Counted from the first letter of the stretch, positions 43,246 through 50,795 are shown. The stretch: DNA of 64,000 nucleotides from an uncultured bacterium (GCA_905214525.1 CAJMMN010000004.1:90842-154841), one strand, 5' to 3'. The notes: a model not told the origin generated them from the letters alone. Numbers and translations: made by a program.

Positions 43246-43318
43246 TGGAGACGAGGGGGATCGAACCCCTGACCTCTTGACTGCCAGTCAAGCGCTCTCC
43301 CAGCTGAGCTACGCCCCC
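43246..43318 (-). tRNA. tRNA-Ala(GGC), copy 1
   Basis: Acceptor GGGGGCG/CGTCTCC, with the G3-U70 alanine identity pair, D arm AGCTCAGCTGGGAGAGCG, anticodon stem CTTGA/TCAAG with loop CTGGCAG (GGC) and a T arm GGGGTTCGATCCCC. The 3' end continues ACCC, so CCA is not encoded exactly. It is identical to copy 2. Confidence 0.95.
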
Positions 43319-43330
43319 GTGCGAAGAAGT

Positions 43331-43359
43331 ACTATACGGGAACTCGGACGGCGATGCAA
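43331..43359 (-). promoter_or_regulatory. Promoter of tRNA-Ala copy 1
   Basis: TTGCAT (complement of 43354-43359), a 17-bp spacer and TATAGT (complement of 43331-43336) lie 13 nt before the tRNA. The same promoter precedes copy 2. Confidence 0.75.
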
Positions 43360-43498
43360 GGACATTTTTGGAAAAACTTTCGCCCGTGCCGGCGCAGGCG
43401 AAACGCGACCCGCCCGCTCAACCGGGTTTCCCGTGCTCCGCCAGTCCCATTATCGGGCCCGATTGCGAACCGCCCCTCCTCTGCGCCTCAGAACTATG

Positions 43499-43632
43499 CC
43501 GGTTTACTACGATGAATCAGGAATGTTCGACCACGCACGCCTTTTCACGCAACCGTCGGGCTCCCTACCTGCGGTTTTGCAAACGGGGAACACGCGGTGC
43601 TCGGGAGTCGCCGATCAGTCGTAGTAAACTGG
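43499..43632. repeat. 134-bp palindrome-ended element, copy 1
   Basis: It starts CCGGTTTACTACG and ends CGTAGTAAACTGG, an imperfect inverted repeat. Internally it holds CTACCTGCGGTTTTGC, shared with copy 2 (CTACCTGCGGTTTTAC). Both copies are 134 bp and are followed by GTTTT(G/A)AAATG. No ORF spans both copies. Confidence 0.75.
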
Positions 43633-43870
43633 CGGTGTTTTGAAATGACATCAGCTTGATTTCGCGGCAAAATGTGTTGGAGCCCTGAATTAATGGCCTT
43701 AACTTTTTCTAAAACGCGTCTTTTCTGCGACGCGCCTAGATTGGTTGTTGTTTAGCATTGGACTTGATCTTGCGTTGTGCGACTTGCTCGTGCATGGTAG
43801 TATTTCTCGACGTGAAGCGAAGAAATTAGGCCTTAGATGCCTTTATTAGAATTGCATTCACCGTTCATAA

Positions 43871-43946
43871 GGGCTCTTGGCGCAACGGTTAGCGCAGGGG
43901 ACTCATAATCCCTGGGTTCTGGGTTCGAATCCCGGAGGGCCCACCA
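43871..43946 (+). tRNA. tRNA with CAT anticodon (Met or Ile2)
   Basis: A 76-nt cloverleaf with acceptor GGGCTCT/AGGGCCC, anticodon stem GGGGA/TCCCT with loop CTCATAA (CAT), T arm CTGGGTTCGAATCCCGG and encoded CCA. The acceptor and anticodon stem resemble Ile2 (lysidinylated) tRNAs more than initiator tRNA. I cannot exclude elongator Met. A possible -10 TAGTAT is at 43798. A perfect terminator follows. Confidence 0.9.
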
Positions 43947-43955
43947 GAGTATTTT

Positions 43956-43987
43956 GAGGCCGGGCATTACGCCCGGCCTCTTTGTTA
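43956..43987 (+). terminator. Terminator of the CAT tRNA
   Basis: GAGGCCGGGC (43956-43965) pairs perfectly with GCCCGGCCTC (43971-43980), loop ATTAC, followed by TTTGTTATT. Confidence 0.9.
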
Positions 43988-44112
43988 TTAGCGCTGCAAA
44001 CTAGCTTTGCCATCCAGAGACGTAAAGTTATTAACATTCATATTCGTAATTAACAATGGGAATGTCGCCAAGATGCTACCCAACCAACACATGGCGTCAA
44101 TCGTTAGATATG

Positions 44113-44140
44113 AAAAAAGGCTCCAACTTGCGTTGGAGCC
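44113..44140 (-). terminator. Terminator of tRNA-Ala copy 2
   Basis: A 9-bp perfect stem GGCTCCAAC/GTTGGAGCC with loop GCAA, ending in TTTTTT on the minus strand. Confidence 0.9.
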
Positions 44141-44156
44141 TCATTCAATGCTCGGG

Positions 44157-44229
44157 TGGAGACGAGGGGGATCGAACCCCTGACCTCTTGACTGCCAGTC
44201 AAGCGCTCTCCCAGCTGAGCTACGCCCCC
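44157..44229 (-). tRNA. tRNA-Ala(GGC), copy 2
   Basis: Sequence identical to copy 1 at 43246-43318, including flanks from the terminator to about 20 bp past the promoter. The two copies are in the same orientation, 911 bp apart, with the CAT tRNA on the opposite strand between them. This looks like a segmental duplication rather than two unrelated alanine tRNAs. Confidence 0.95.
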
Positions 44230-44241
44230 GTGCGAAGAAGT

Positions 44242-44270
44242 ACTATACGGGAACTCCCCCGCCGATGCAA
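44242..44270 (-). promoter_or_regulatory. Promoter of tRNA-Ala copy 2
   Basis: TTGCAT (complement of 44265-44270), a 17-bp spacer and TATAGT (complement of 44242-44247). The spacer differs from copy 1 at several positions, while -35 and -10 are identical. Confidence 0.75.
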
Positions 44271-44493
44271 GGACAATTTTGGAAATATTCTGCGGCGCGT
44301 GGAACAGGCACGAGGACGAAGAGACACACGATGCCCGAAATAGCCCGCGGGGCGCGCCCCAGGTGCCGCCGGCCAGAACAAAGCAATCCGCGGTGCTTCC
44401 GCGGGAGGGTTTCGTCTGAGCCCCTCTCCGCGCCTTCGGGTCAATTTACTGAATCGTGCGCAGCTCGCGCCAGCTGGTCGCTTCATAAACGGA

Positions 44494-44627
44494 CCGGTTT
44501 ACTACGACGATTCCCGGATTTCCGACCTCACGCCTGCTTTCGCAAAACGGGCAGGCAATCTACCTGCGGTTTTACGAGCGGCGAATTCGGTGTGTTCAGC
44601 CACCCTCAATCCAACGTAGTAAACCGG
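44494..44627. repeat. 134-bp palindrome-ended element, copy 2
   Basis: CCGGTTTACTACG at the left end and its exact complement CGTAGTAAACCGG at the right end bound 134 bp. It shares length, ends and the internal TACCTGCGGTTTT with copy 1 but differs elsewhere. It lies upstream of tRNA-Ala copy 2, as copy 1 does for its tRNA. Confidence 0.75.
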
Positions 44628-44695
44628 CATTGTTTTAAAATGGGACTTAATTACTGGCAGCATATAAAGTATTAAAAATGCTCACTAGGCCATTA

Positions 44696-45850
44696 TTACT
44701 TACCAATACCAAGCCAATTGCACAGAACGTTTGCGCGCAATCTGGTCTCAGCACATCTCATCCCCTCGGTTTTTGGCTTGTAGCGCAACTCCAATCGCTT
44801 ACACACACTGTGAATGATGGCATCAAGCTGTTCGTGATCATTGAGCATGTCATGAGTTACAAGAAATACGTCGTATCCCATGCTTTGCAATGCTGTCATT
44901 CGAGAGGCATCGTGGTCAAGCACAGCGCCCGATCCATGGATAACCTCTCCTTGAAGTTCGATAATCACAGCCTTCATTTTTATTGGGTTTACGATGACGA
45001 TATCGCCGTAACAGACTTTCTGACCTGCGATTTTCCGAGCTGAATTCGACAGCGGTGTTAAGTCGTTGACGTATATGTATTTAAACTCCGCTCCGCCAGC
45101 ACGCCTCGGACGACTTAGCAACATTATTCCAGCAACTTCTAGCGGGGATGCAGCAATACCCATTACCTGCTGTGCGGCTTCGTAGAATTGCTTTCCCCAC
45201 ATCCCGTCCCTAACCTTCGCTGCAAATCTGTGCAGTTCTTCTATTTCAATAAGAGGCTTTCTCATCCAGAGCGATGTGCCCTTTCCGTTAGCTTTATTTC
45301 CTGATCCGTTATCCTGCTGCCCACTTTGATTATTATCACTATCCTTCTGGTGCTTCTGAGCATAGACTCGCTTCCATGGGGCCTCGTCTTGTGTTTCGTC
45401 TAGTTCAAACAGACTTTCTGTGGTGTACTGCTCTTCTTCTGATTTAGCCTGCTCAAGTGCCATGTCGACCGCGGGCGATGGTTTAAAAACCGAGAACCAT
45501 CCGCAAAACTCGTACATAGCCAGAACCAAGTCGCATGAAGAAACGCTTCGAGTCATGGTGAATAGCGTATTAAGAGGGTCTGTGACGCTAAAGCCCATAC
45601 CCGTGTCGATGGAAACTTTCTCTGTATAGGCGCTGTTCCATCGGATGGTCCGTCTTGTCTCGGAATGCAGGTTGCTTCGTGTTGATGCTGCTGTGATGAC
45701 TGGCGTCTTGAGGACGTCGGTTACGAAAGGGGCTTGGGATAGGGCTCGCCAGCCGTCATCGGAGCTGGGTATGCGCGGGTAGAGGTCGCGCACCTGCGGT
45801 GGGCAGCGCCAATAGCGGAATGCGGTGTTTGCGCAGACGATTTCGTCCAT
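44696..45850 (-). CDS. Uncharacterised protein with a Vsr/DUF559-like C-terminus
   Basis: A 384-residue protein. The N-terminal part (to about 150) has HTH-poor, AbiEi-like mixed sequence (SSCDLVLAMYEFCGWFSVF). A Gln/Asn/Lys-rich low-complexity linker follows (about 170-205). The C-terminal 110 residues read YGDIVIVNPIKMKAVIIELQ, then GEVIHGS, HDASRM and DVFLVTHDML. The spacing of E-x-Q, H and D-x2-R resembles PD-(D/E)xK nucleases of the Vsr/DUF559 type. That is my inference. ATG 45850 (MDEIVCANTAF) follows GGGGAGG. It stands alone near tRNA-Ala. Confidence 0.6.
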   Translation of the reverse strand: MDEIVCANTAFRYWRCPPQVRDLYPRIPSSDDGWRALSQAPFVTDVLKTPVITAASTRSNLHSETRRTIRWNSAYTEKVSIDTGMGFSVTDPLNTLFTMTRSVSSCDLVLAMYEFCGWFSVFKPSPAVDMALEQAKSEEEQYTTESLFELDETQDEAPWKRVYAQKHQKDSDNNQSGQQDNGSGNKANGKGTSLWMRKPLIEIEELHRFAAKVRDGMWGKQFYEAAQQVMGIAASPLEVAGIMLLSRPRRAGGAEFKYIYVNDLTPLSNSARKIAGQKVCYGDIVIVNPIKMKAVIIELQGEVIHGSGAVLDHDASRMTALQSMGYDVFLVTHDMLNDHEQLDAIIHSVCKRLELRYKPKTEGMRCAETRLRANVLCNWLGIGK

Positions 45851-45939
45851 TTGCGCCTCCCCTGGTATCGGCCGTAGGCCATGCGGTTGTGGTCGTGGAC
45901 GATTATCTACTGGGGCATCATGCGGGTAAGTACCGGAAG

Positions 45940-45959
45940 CTGACCAAACGCTGACCAAA
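45940..45959 (-). repeat. Two TTTGGTCAG units at 11-bp spacing
   Basis: CTGACCAAA at 45940-45948 and 45951-45959 read TTTGGTCAG on the minus strand. They precede the gene at 44696-45850 and match the array at 2-48. The rest of 45851-46255 shows no gene. Confidence 0.45.
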
Positions 45960-46218
45960 AAATGGATGGGATGTGTTGAAAGGTTGTCACGAGGCGTGAA
46001 TGTGCTGGTACGAGCTGTGAGCCAGTGGTCTTTTTCTCCACAATTGCGTATGAATCATGCAAAGAATTCATTGAAAGAGCGCGTGAACCATTTTCAAAAT
46101 GTTCGACGACGTCACTCTATAGTTGGTCAACGAACGAAAATTATATTCAATATGTAGGAACTATGAAGGGTTTGCGATCAATAAAAAATAGGACCCCATG
46201 CTAATAAAAATCGAAAAT

Positions 46219-46255
46219 TTGGTGTCAGTTTTGGTGTCACCCTTGGTGTCAAATA
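46219..46255 (+). repeat. Three TTGGTGTCA repeats beside tRNA-Val
   Basis: TTGGTGTCA occurs at 46219, 46231 and 46244 (with small offsets). In one frame this reads LVSVLVSPLVSNRKRPEA and then a stop. It could be the tail of a lost gene, possibly an integrase, next to a tRNA, but no recombinase sequence remains. Confidence 0.35.
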
Positions 46256-46287
46256 GAAAAAGGCCAGAGGCTTAATACCTCTGACCT
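46256..46287 (-). terminator. Terminator of tRNA-Val
   Basis: GGTCAGAGG/CCTCTGGCC (one wobble) with a 7-nt loop, ending in TTTTT on the minus strand, about 11 nt past the tRNA. Confidence 0.85.
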
Positions 46288-46297
46288 GTGCTTTTGA

Positions 46298-46372
46298 TGG
46301 TGGGCGATACAAGATTCGAACTTGTGACCCCATCCGTGTGAAGGATATGCTCTACCCCTGAGCCAATCGCCC
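46298..46372 (-). tRNA. tRNA-Val(CAC)
   Basis: A 75-nt cloverleaf with acceptor GGGCGAT/ATCGCCC, D arm GGCTCAGGGGTAGAGC, anticodon loop TTCACAC (CAC), T arm CAAGTTCGAATCTTG and encoded CCA. Upstream on the minus strand TTGGTA-N18-TAGTAT (46422-46393) is a plausible promoter. Confidence 0.94.
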
Positions 46373-46415
46373 GTCGCCTTTCGGCAAAAGAGATACTATC
46401 ATAGCCGTACGTGGT

Positions 46416-46526
46416 TTACCAAGAACTTTTTGCCCTCGATTTTAAATTCGTGAGTGCTAGCCAAGCCAAAGCAACCAAAGCAATGGGTAAAACAGCAGCT
46501 AAACCACCCTTTATCGCTTTATCCAC
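46416..46526 (-). CDS. Possible 36-residue membrane peptide
   Basis: A GTG-started ORF (MDKAIKGGLAAVLPIALVAL and then AWLALTNLKSRAKSSW) overlaps the end of the DUF3825 gene by 16 bp. It has one hydrophobic helix and a basic tail. The ribosome site is weak. It has the size and shape of small membrane peptides or type I toxins, but nothing confirms it is translated. Confidence 0.3.
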   Translation of the reverse strand: MDKAIKGGLAAVLPIALVALAWLALTNLKSRAKSSW

Positions 46527-47299
46527 GAGGTCTCGGGGCGGCAAATGAGTCGAGCGTTGTTGTAGGCCATGTCGAGTGTGAGGCAGGTGCGTGCTGCGTA
46601 GAAACCGTCCTCGCGCTGGATGGTCAGCGCCAGTTCGGGCTTGTCGCCGGTCAGGCACAGCGGCAGCAGCAGCTGGATCCGACCGCCGTAGAACTGCGGC
46701 ACGGCGAGCGTGTAGTTGGCTGCGGCGCGGCGGGCGGCCTCGACGACAGCTCCCTCAAAGGCGCGGCGCAGCAGCAGCGAGTTGCCCTCCCCCATCAGGC
46801 TGGCGGGAATACGCGTAAGGTTTTCCTCGTCGCCCAGAATGTGGTCGATGTTGGAGCGGATGGGCAGGCGGTAGTCAAAGACCAGCTCGGAGGGGTCCTC
46901 GGCAAAGCGCACGCGGCACGGCAGGTACTCAAACGAGACCAGCATGGGGTCGCTTTCCTTAAAGAAGCCCTTCAAAAACCAGCGCTGGCGCGCGTCGGGC
47001 TTGGTGTTGGGCTCAAACAGGCCGTAGATGGTCTCGTAGCGGCGCGTGTACAAGCCGGTATTGAACAGGCAGCGGTCGTCGTCGAACACCAGCGGCAGGT
47101 TGGACGGCGCGGTCTGGTTTACGTCGCGCTCGGTCAGGAACACCGCGCGGCTAAACGAAAACGACAGGTAGTTTTTGAGGATGCGATTGCCGGGACCCCA
47201 GTCCGCGGGGTCGGCGAGGTCGACCAAGCGGTCGTAGCAGGGCTCGGGGCAAAACGCGAAGTCGTACACATTGCTGCACAGAGTGCTGGGGATCTCCAT
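46511..47299 (-). CDS. DUF3825 domain protein
   Basis: A 262-residue soluble protein of the DUF3825 family, recognised from the C-terminal half (FEYLPCRVRFAEDPSELVFDYRLPIRSNIDHILGD, AVPQFYGGRIQLLLPL, LTIQREDGFYAARTCLTLDMAYNNARLI). In other bacteria this domain adjoins NYN or RNA-related domains, so an RNA role is possible; its chemistry is unknown. ATG 47299 (MEIPSTL) is preferred over the in-frame TTG at 47314. It lies between tRNA-Val and toxin-antitoxin genes. Confidence 0.75.
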   Translation of the reverse strand: MEIPSTLCSNVYDFAFCPEPCYDRLVDLADPADWGPGNRILKNYLSFSFSRAVFLTERDVNQTAPSNLPLVFDDDRCLFNTGLYTRRYETIYGLFEPNTKPDARQRWFLKGFFKESDPMLVSFEYLPCRVRFAEDPSELVFDYRLPIRSNIDHILGDEENLTRIPASLMGEGNSLLLRRAFEGAVVEAARRAAANYTLAVPQFYGGRIQLLLPLCLTGDKPELALTIQREDGFYAARTCLTLDMAYNNARLICRPETSWIKR

Positions 47300-47344
47300 G
47301 TGGTGTCCAATCAATTCATTAACCGGCGTGCGGATGCTTAGATT

Positions 47345-47860
47345 CTATACGAGCGACAGATCGCCCGTGCCCGCAACGAATCCGCAGCGCAGCTCTTCGG
47401 CTAGCTCGCTGTTCGTGCGGCGACTGGAAACGAGGTCCTGGATCCAGGCGTAGTACTGGTTGTCTTTTGGTTCGGGGCTGTCAGACAGCACGACCGGAGT
47501 GCCTGCGAACCTTAAGACGGACAACGCAAAGACAAGGCTGGTTCGTTTGTTACCGTCTTCAAAGATGTGGTCCTTGACCATGTGCTCGGCAACGTAGGTG
47601 ACCTGGTCAAAGATGTCTGCGAAGCGATCGGCCGGCGATTGGCCGAATATCGTACAGAATGCACCCGCAAGCACGGACTCGACGCGCCCAAGCTCAAGCG
47701 CGGCCCGGTCGCCTGTGGCGTCGGTTGTATAGCAGCGCCCGACCGTTATCAGCGTGCTGTGCAGGCGCATCACGGCCGCGGCCATATCTTCGAGCGAACC
47801 GGCATCATCGAGCACGAGCGGCGCGAACGGATGCGCTCCCCGCTTCGTGTCCGCCATCAT
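47345..47860 (-). CDS. Fic/Doc-family toxin
   Basis: Doc-type Fic enzymes modify targets such as EF-Tu by phosphoryl or AMP transfer. The 171-residue protein has the motif HIFEDGNKRTSL, with the catalytic His at about residue 98. The final Arg of the Fic signature is replaced by Leu, as in Doc (ANKRTAL). It overlaps the upstream 61-residue gene by ATGATG/TGA, a typical antitoxin-toxin junction. The C-terminal third is intact. The target is not known. Confidence 0.8.
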   Translation of the reverse strand: MMADTKRGAHPFAPLVLDDAGSLEDMAAAVMRLHSTLITVGRCYTTDATGDRAALELGRVESVLAGAFCTIFGQSPADRFADIFDQVTYVAEHMVKDHIFEDGNKRTSLVFALSVLRFAGTPVVLSDSPEPKDNQYYAWIQDLVSSRRTNSELAEELRCGFVAGTGDLSLV

Positions 47861-48042
47861 GAGTTCTCCAAGAGCCTGAGCGCGTTGGGCATGTTCGAAA
47901 TGGTCAGCCGAATAGCTTCGTCGATTGACGTGGTGCCGCCGAGCAAAATCGGTGATGCTGAATTTGCCACGTGCGCAGTTGAATGATCTTCTTGAGCAAC
48001 GCAATCAGCGCCGTCATCTTGTTGAACATAGCTCCAAGGCAT
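47857..48042 (-). CDS. Putative antitoxin of the Fic/Doc pair
   Basis: A 61-residue acidic protein (MPWSYVQQDDGADCVAQE and on to SNMPNALRLLENS) that overlaps the Fic gene by 4 bp and has a strong GAGGAG site. It lacks a recognisable Phd/YefM DNA-binding domain and the S/T-x3-E-G/N inhibitory motif of Fic antitoxins. It is called an antitoxin only from position, size and overlap. Confidence 0.6.
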   Translation of the reverse strand: MPWSYVQQDDGADCVAQEDHSTAHVANSASPILLGGTTSIDEAIRLTISNMPNALRLLENS

Positions 48043-48053
48043 GTCTGACTCCT

Positions 48054-48743
48054 CTATAGCTTTACAGACGAAATAGCCTGCGAGTCGTACTCCAGAGCAA
48101 TCGGTTGCCAGACGAGGTCTTCGATGGTGCAGTTTAGGGTGTCTGCAAGCGCCAATGCCGAGGAAACCGAGGCGCGGCGTAGGTCGAGCTGGTTCTGCTC
48201 GTAGAGTTGTATGGCGCGAAGCTTAACCCCCGATTGGGCGGCGAGCTGTTTTTGCGTTAGTCCGGCAGCCTTTCGTGCCGCCTTGAGGCCCTTTTTGTCT
48301 GCCTGGGCGTTGTTCCATTTTTCGATGACAATCTGGGCGAATTTATCTTCGGAGGCCTCGTGGAGCGGATGGTACGAGCCGATGATCCAATCGAGCGGAG
48401 CGACTTCGAGTAGCTTATTAAAGCCCAAGCTGCTCATCCATTGCGTATAGGCCATAACCCACCCCGCCCAATACTGAGGCGAACGGTCGAACGGATAGGT
48501 CTCCCTACATCTGACGGGGGTCAGTCCCGCATGGGCGATAATATCGCGCGCGAGCTCGTCGCCCGCCATGCCGCAGACGACGCGAGGCATACCGCGCTCA
48601 AACTGTTTCATCTCAAGAGCGTTCGACATGATCGCCGTCAACTCGGCTGGAGTCAGCCCTTGGTCACAGAGAGCAAAATCGACCGCCTCGCCCAGCGTTC
48701 TCATTGCATCCTCGAGATACATCTCACTGTAGGCGTAGGTCAT
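48054..48743 (-). CDS. XRE-family antitoxin of the DUF3990 pair
   Basis: The 229 residues have an N-terminal uncharacterised region (about 1-150) and a C-terminal XRE helix-turn-helix (LKAARKAAGLTQKQLAAQSG to SALALADTLNCTIEDLVW). The gene overlaps the DUF3990 gene by 20 bp. A long DNA-binding antitoxin in this position is typical for autoregulated toxin-antitoxin loci; the operator candidates are at 49405-49457. Confidence 0.75.
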   Translation of the reverse strand: MTYAYSEMYLEDAMRTLGEAVDFALCDQGLTPAELTAIMSNALEMKQFERGMPRVVCGMAGDELARDIIAHAGLTPVRCRETYPFDRSPQYWAGWVMAYTQWMSSLGFNKLLEVAPLDWIIGSYHPLHEASEDKFAQIVIEKWNNAQADKKGLKAARKAAGLTQKQLAAQSGVKLRAIQLYEQNQLDLRRASVSSALALADTLNCTIEDLVWQPIALEYDSQAISSVKL

Positions 48744-49392
48744 CGCCCGTCATCCCCTCTCGAATGATATCGACGATACGTATTCCCTCAAACGGGTTTT
48801 CGGCAAGGAGCTCCCGATACTGCGCCCTTGCCGCTTCATCTCGTTCCTTGGCCAATGGACCATACAGAGCTTGCTGCGCACGTTCAAATCCAGCAAAACG
48901 AACGCTCTTAAACGCACGCTCGCTTTTGAGCACAATCTGCTCCCCCAGGTTACCGAGCCTCATAGATCGTCCAAGCTGATCGACGGTGATCGTATTGTTT
49001 ACAAAAGCTCTGGCATAGCTAAAGTACGAGTCGTCCGCACGCCACCCCCTTATTACGTCGCAAGTGCTCGTCTGAGGTAGAAAGTGATCATGGAGATATT
49101 CGCACGCCCCCGCGGCAATGGCGGTATCTTTGCGAAAAGAACGATGCTCAACGAGCAACGCTATCCAATGCAGGACGCAATATTGCGGCGATAGTAAGTC
49201 GAGAACTTTGAGATCGGCTATATCGAGTTCATAGCGATTCGCAAAGCCATCGGCATCGCGCGAGCATGCCCATTCCCTTGCAAGGTCGAGGCTCTCTGTG
49301 CAATAGAATCCCTGTCCATAGTCGTTATGGATTTTCCCCAGGCCAAGCTGGGGAGTCTCAATGATTTTCTGAGAACCATGCCACAGTTCCAC
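48724..49392 (-). CDS. DUF3990 ADP-ribosyltransferase-like toxin
   Basis: A 222-residue protein. The start MELWHGSQKIIETPQLGLGK and the DYGQGFYCTESLDLAREWA segment match the DUF3990 family, whose H-G-S and G-x-G-F-Y-x-T elements are ADP-ribosyltransferase-like. The ART-type catalytic Glu is not certain. The start codon is GTG with TTAGGAGAC upstream. It is the first gene of a two-gene operon with an XRE protein; target unknown. Confidence 0.7.
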   Translation of the reverse strand: MELWHGSQKIIETPQLGLGKIHNDYGQGFYCTESLDLAREWACSRDADGFANRYELDIADLKVLDLLSPQYCVLHWIALLVEHRSFRKDTAIAAGACEYLHDHFLPQTSTCDVIRGWRADDSYFSYARAFVNNTITVDQLGRSMRLGNLGEQIVLKSERAFKSVRFAGFERAQQALYGPLAKERDEAARAQYRELLAENPFEGIRIVDIIREGMTGDDLRLQ

Positions 49393-49404
49393 GCGAGTCT
49401 CCTA

Positions 49405-49457
49405 ACAGGTATCGCTCTAGCGATAGTATAACATACTATCGCTAGAGCGATACCTGT
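49405..49457 (-). promoter_or_regulatory. 53-bp perfect inverted repeat, likely TA operator
   Basis: ACAGGTATCGCTCTAGCGAT and five further bases (49405-49429) are exactly repeated inverted at 49433-49457, around AAC. Each arm holds a 14-bp half-site ATCGC-N4-GCGAT. It sits 13 bp before the DUF3990 GTG start and so probably binds the XRE antitoxin to repress the operon. Confidence 0.8.
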
Positions 49458-49590
49458 ATTCAAATAGCAAGAGGGTGTCTGGAACCGAGTTTGAGTTCAA
49501 TACTGGCTTCTAAGGCTCGCCGAGTCCGGAAGTATGCGACAAAATTCAGACTTGCTGATCACGCCGGAGCACACTAACGCCTCGTCCTGC

Positions 49591-49890
49591 TTACAGAGCT
49601 TCATAGACACGCACCTCATCTTGCTCGATGCTTTTGCGGAATGCCGGGCGCATGTGCTCTGGTGGGTTGGTGACGATATCAACCTTTCGCCCAAGTTCCC
49701 TCTCGAGCTCATGGGAGAGTTCGTAAAGCGTGCCGAACGTCATGGTGTTGCCGCAGACTAGGCGCAAGTCAATATCGCTATCGGGCGTTTGTTCGCCTCG
49801 GGCAAACGAGCCAAATAAATATGCTTTGGTGACGTCGTATTGAGCAAGCACGCGAGAGGCGGAGGTGGATATGTCGGTAGGCGAAATCAT
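49591..49890 (-). CDS. MNT-type nucleotidyltransferase
   Basis: A 99-residue minimal nucleotidyltransferase with the motif YLFGSFARGEQTPDSDIDL (GS-x9-DxD) and a downstream VDIV strand. Members pair with a HEPN protein in HEPN-MNT toxin-antitoxin modules, adding AMP to the HEPN toxin. No HEPN gene is next to it, so it may be an orphan or act on another protein. ATG 49890 (MISPTD) is chosen over the upstream in-frame codon. Confidence 0.78.
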   Translation of the reverse strand: MISPTDISTSASRVLAQYDVTKAYLFGSFARGEQTPDSDIDLRLVCGNTMTFGTLYELSHELERELGRKVDIVTNPPEHMRPAFRKSIEQDEVRVYEAL

Positions 49891-50028
49891 GGGATATTTT
49901 CCGTTCAACAGTAGAGCATCAGGGGGCCAGTGCCGATACCGCGGGTCCGGCTTTTTGCCGTTCTGCAAGCTCAAAGATAAACGGAGCGTTTGATCTAACG
50001 AACTTGGTCAAAAATCCAGATCGTCAGT

Positions 50029-50147
50029 AGAAAAACCTTCGACATTGAACCAATTAACCGCAGGCAAGAAGCATTTCGCATGGTCAAAGCCAGGGCCAAC
50101 CGGACGCTCGACGGCTACGCGAACGGCCCCGTCATCTCGTGTTTCTG
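50029..50147 (+). other. Possible gene remnant
   Basis: A short open stretch in frame ending at a TGA at 50145-50147 reads TFDIEPINRRQEAFRMVKAR and then ANRTLDGYANGPVISCF. It lacks a start and ribosome site. I do not recognise the family. It may be a decayed C-terminus. Confidence 0.25.
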
Positions 50148-50170
50148 AGTAGGCAAACTGAGTGCCGCCA

Positions 50171-50795
50171 TCAAGCTGAACATAGCTTCAAAGCATTGCT
50201 GCCTCGTTTACAACTTTTTGAGTTTAAAGCCTTGTTCACGGTCACCGTCGTTTTGGCCGTTGTCGTGGTCGTCTTTAACGTGGAGGCCGCGGGCTTCACC
50301 GCAGAATCCGCACCGGGTTGTGCCCCAGCAGGGTCGGTAAAACCGGCAGGCTCACCCGTCCCACCGCCAGGCACGTCGTTCCCGTCGGTCTCCCCCGCCG
50401 GCGTCGTGGCGCCCTCGGGTTCAATCAACACATGCGCAGCCGGCAGGCGTAACAAACCACGCGAACACAAGCGATCCGCTCGTGCACGCGGCTCCGCTAT
50501 CGGCACCGATCGCATCAAGCCACGAGACATCGACGGAAAGTCGGCAGCCGGCCGTGCCATCGCCAAGACCTGCGTCCTACAGACACACACCATAAACGCG
50601 CACGCCCACTCCGGGGCCGGCGCCGATGGCCGCGCCCGCGTAGTCGTTAAGCTCCAGATGGTCGGCATCGGTCCAGATCCAGCCAGGGCCCGACACGCCA
50701 GGCTCGTAGTACGTCGCGCCGGCGATGATGAGGCTCTCCGCGCCCGCGGCATAAGAAGGCCCGCCCAGCAAAACGCATAGGCAGGCAATCGTCAT
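50171..50795 (-). pseudogene. Decayed paralog of the LPKTG surface protein
   Basis: The first 72 codons (signal region CVLLGGPSYAAGAESLI, GATYYEPGVSGPGW, TDADHLELNDYAG) match the gene at 51665-52798. The middle (about 100 residues of the larger copy) is missing, then a frameshift puts the Pro/Gly/Thr-rich stalk in another frame. The LPxTG sorting signal is absent. It is therefore a truncated, non-functional copy. Confidence 0.75.

Noticed and set aside
43200..44640. CRISPR array or attachment site at the tRNA duplication
   Set aside because: Only two copies, no regular spacers, and no integrase gene nearby.
50139..50780. Plus-strand 213-residue ORF over the decayed paralog
   Set aside because: Antisense to the recognisable surface-protein remnant.
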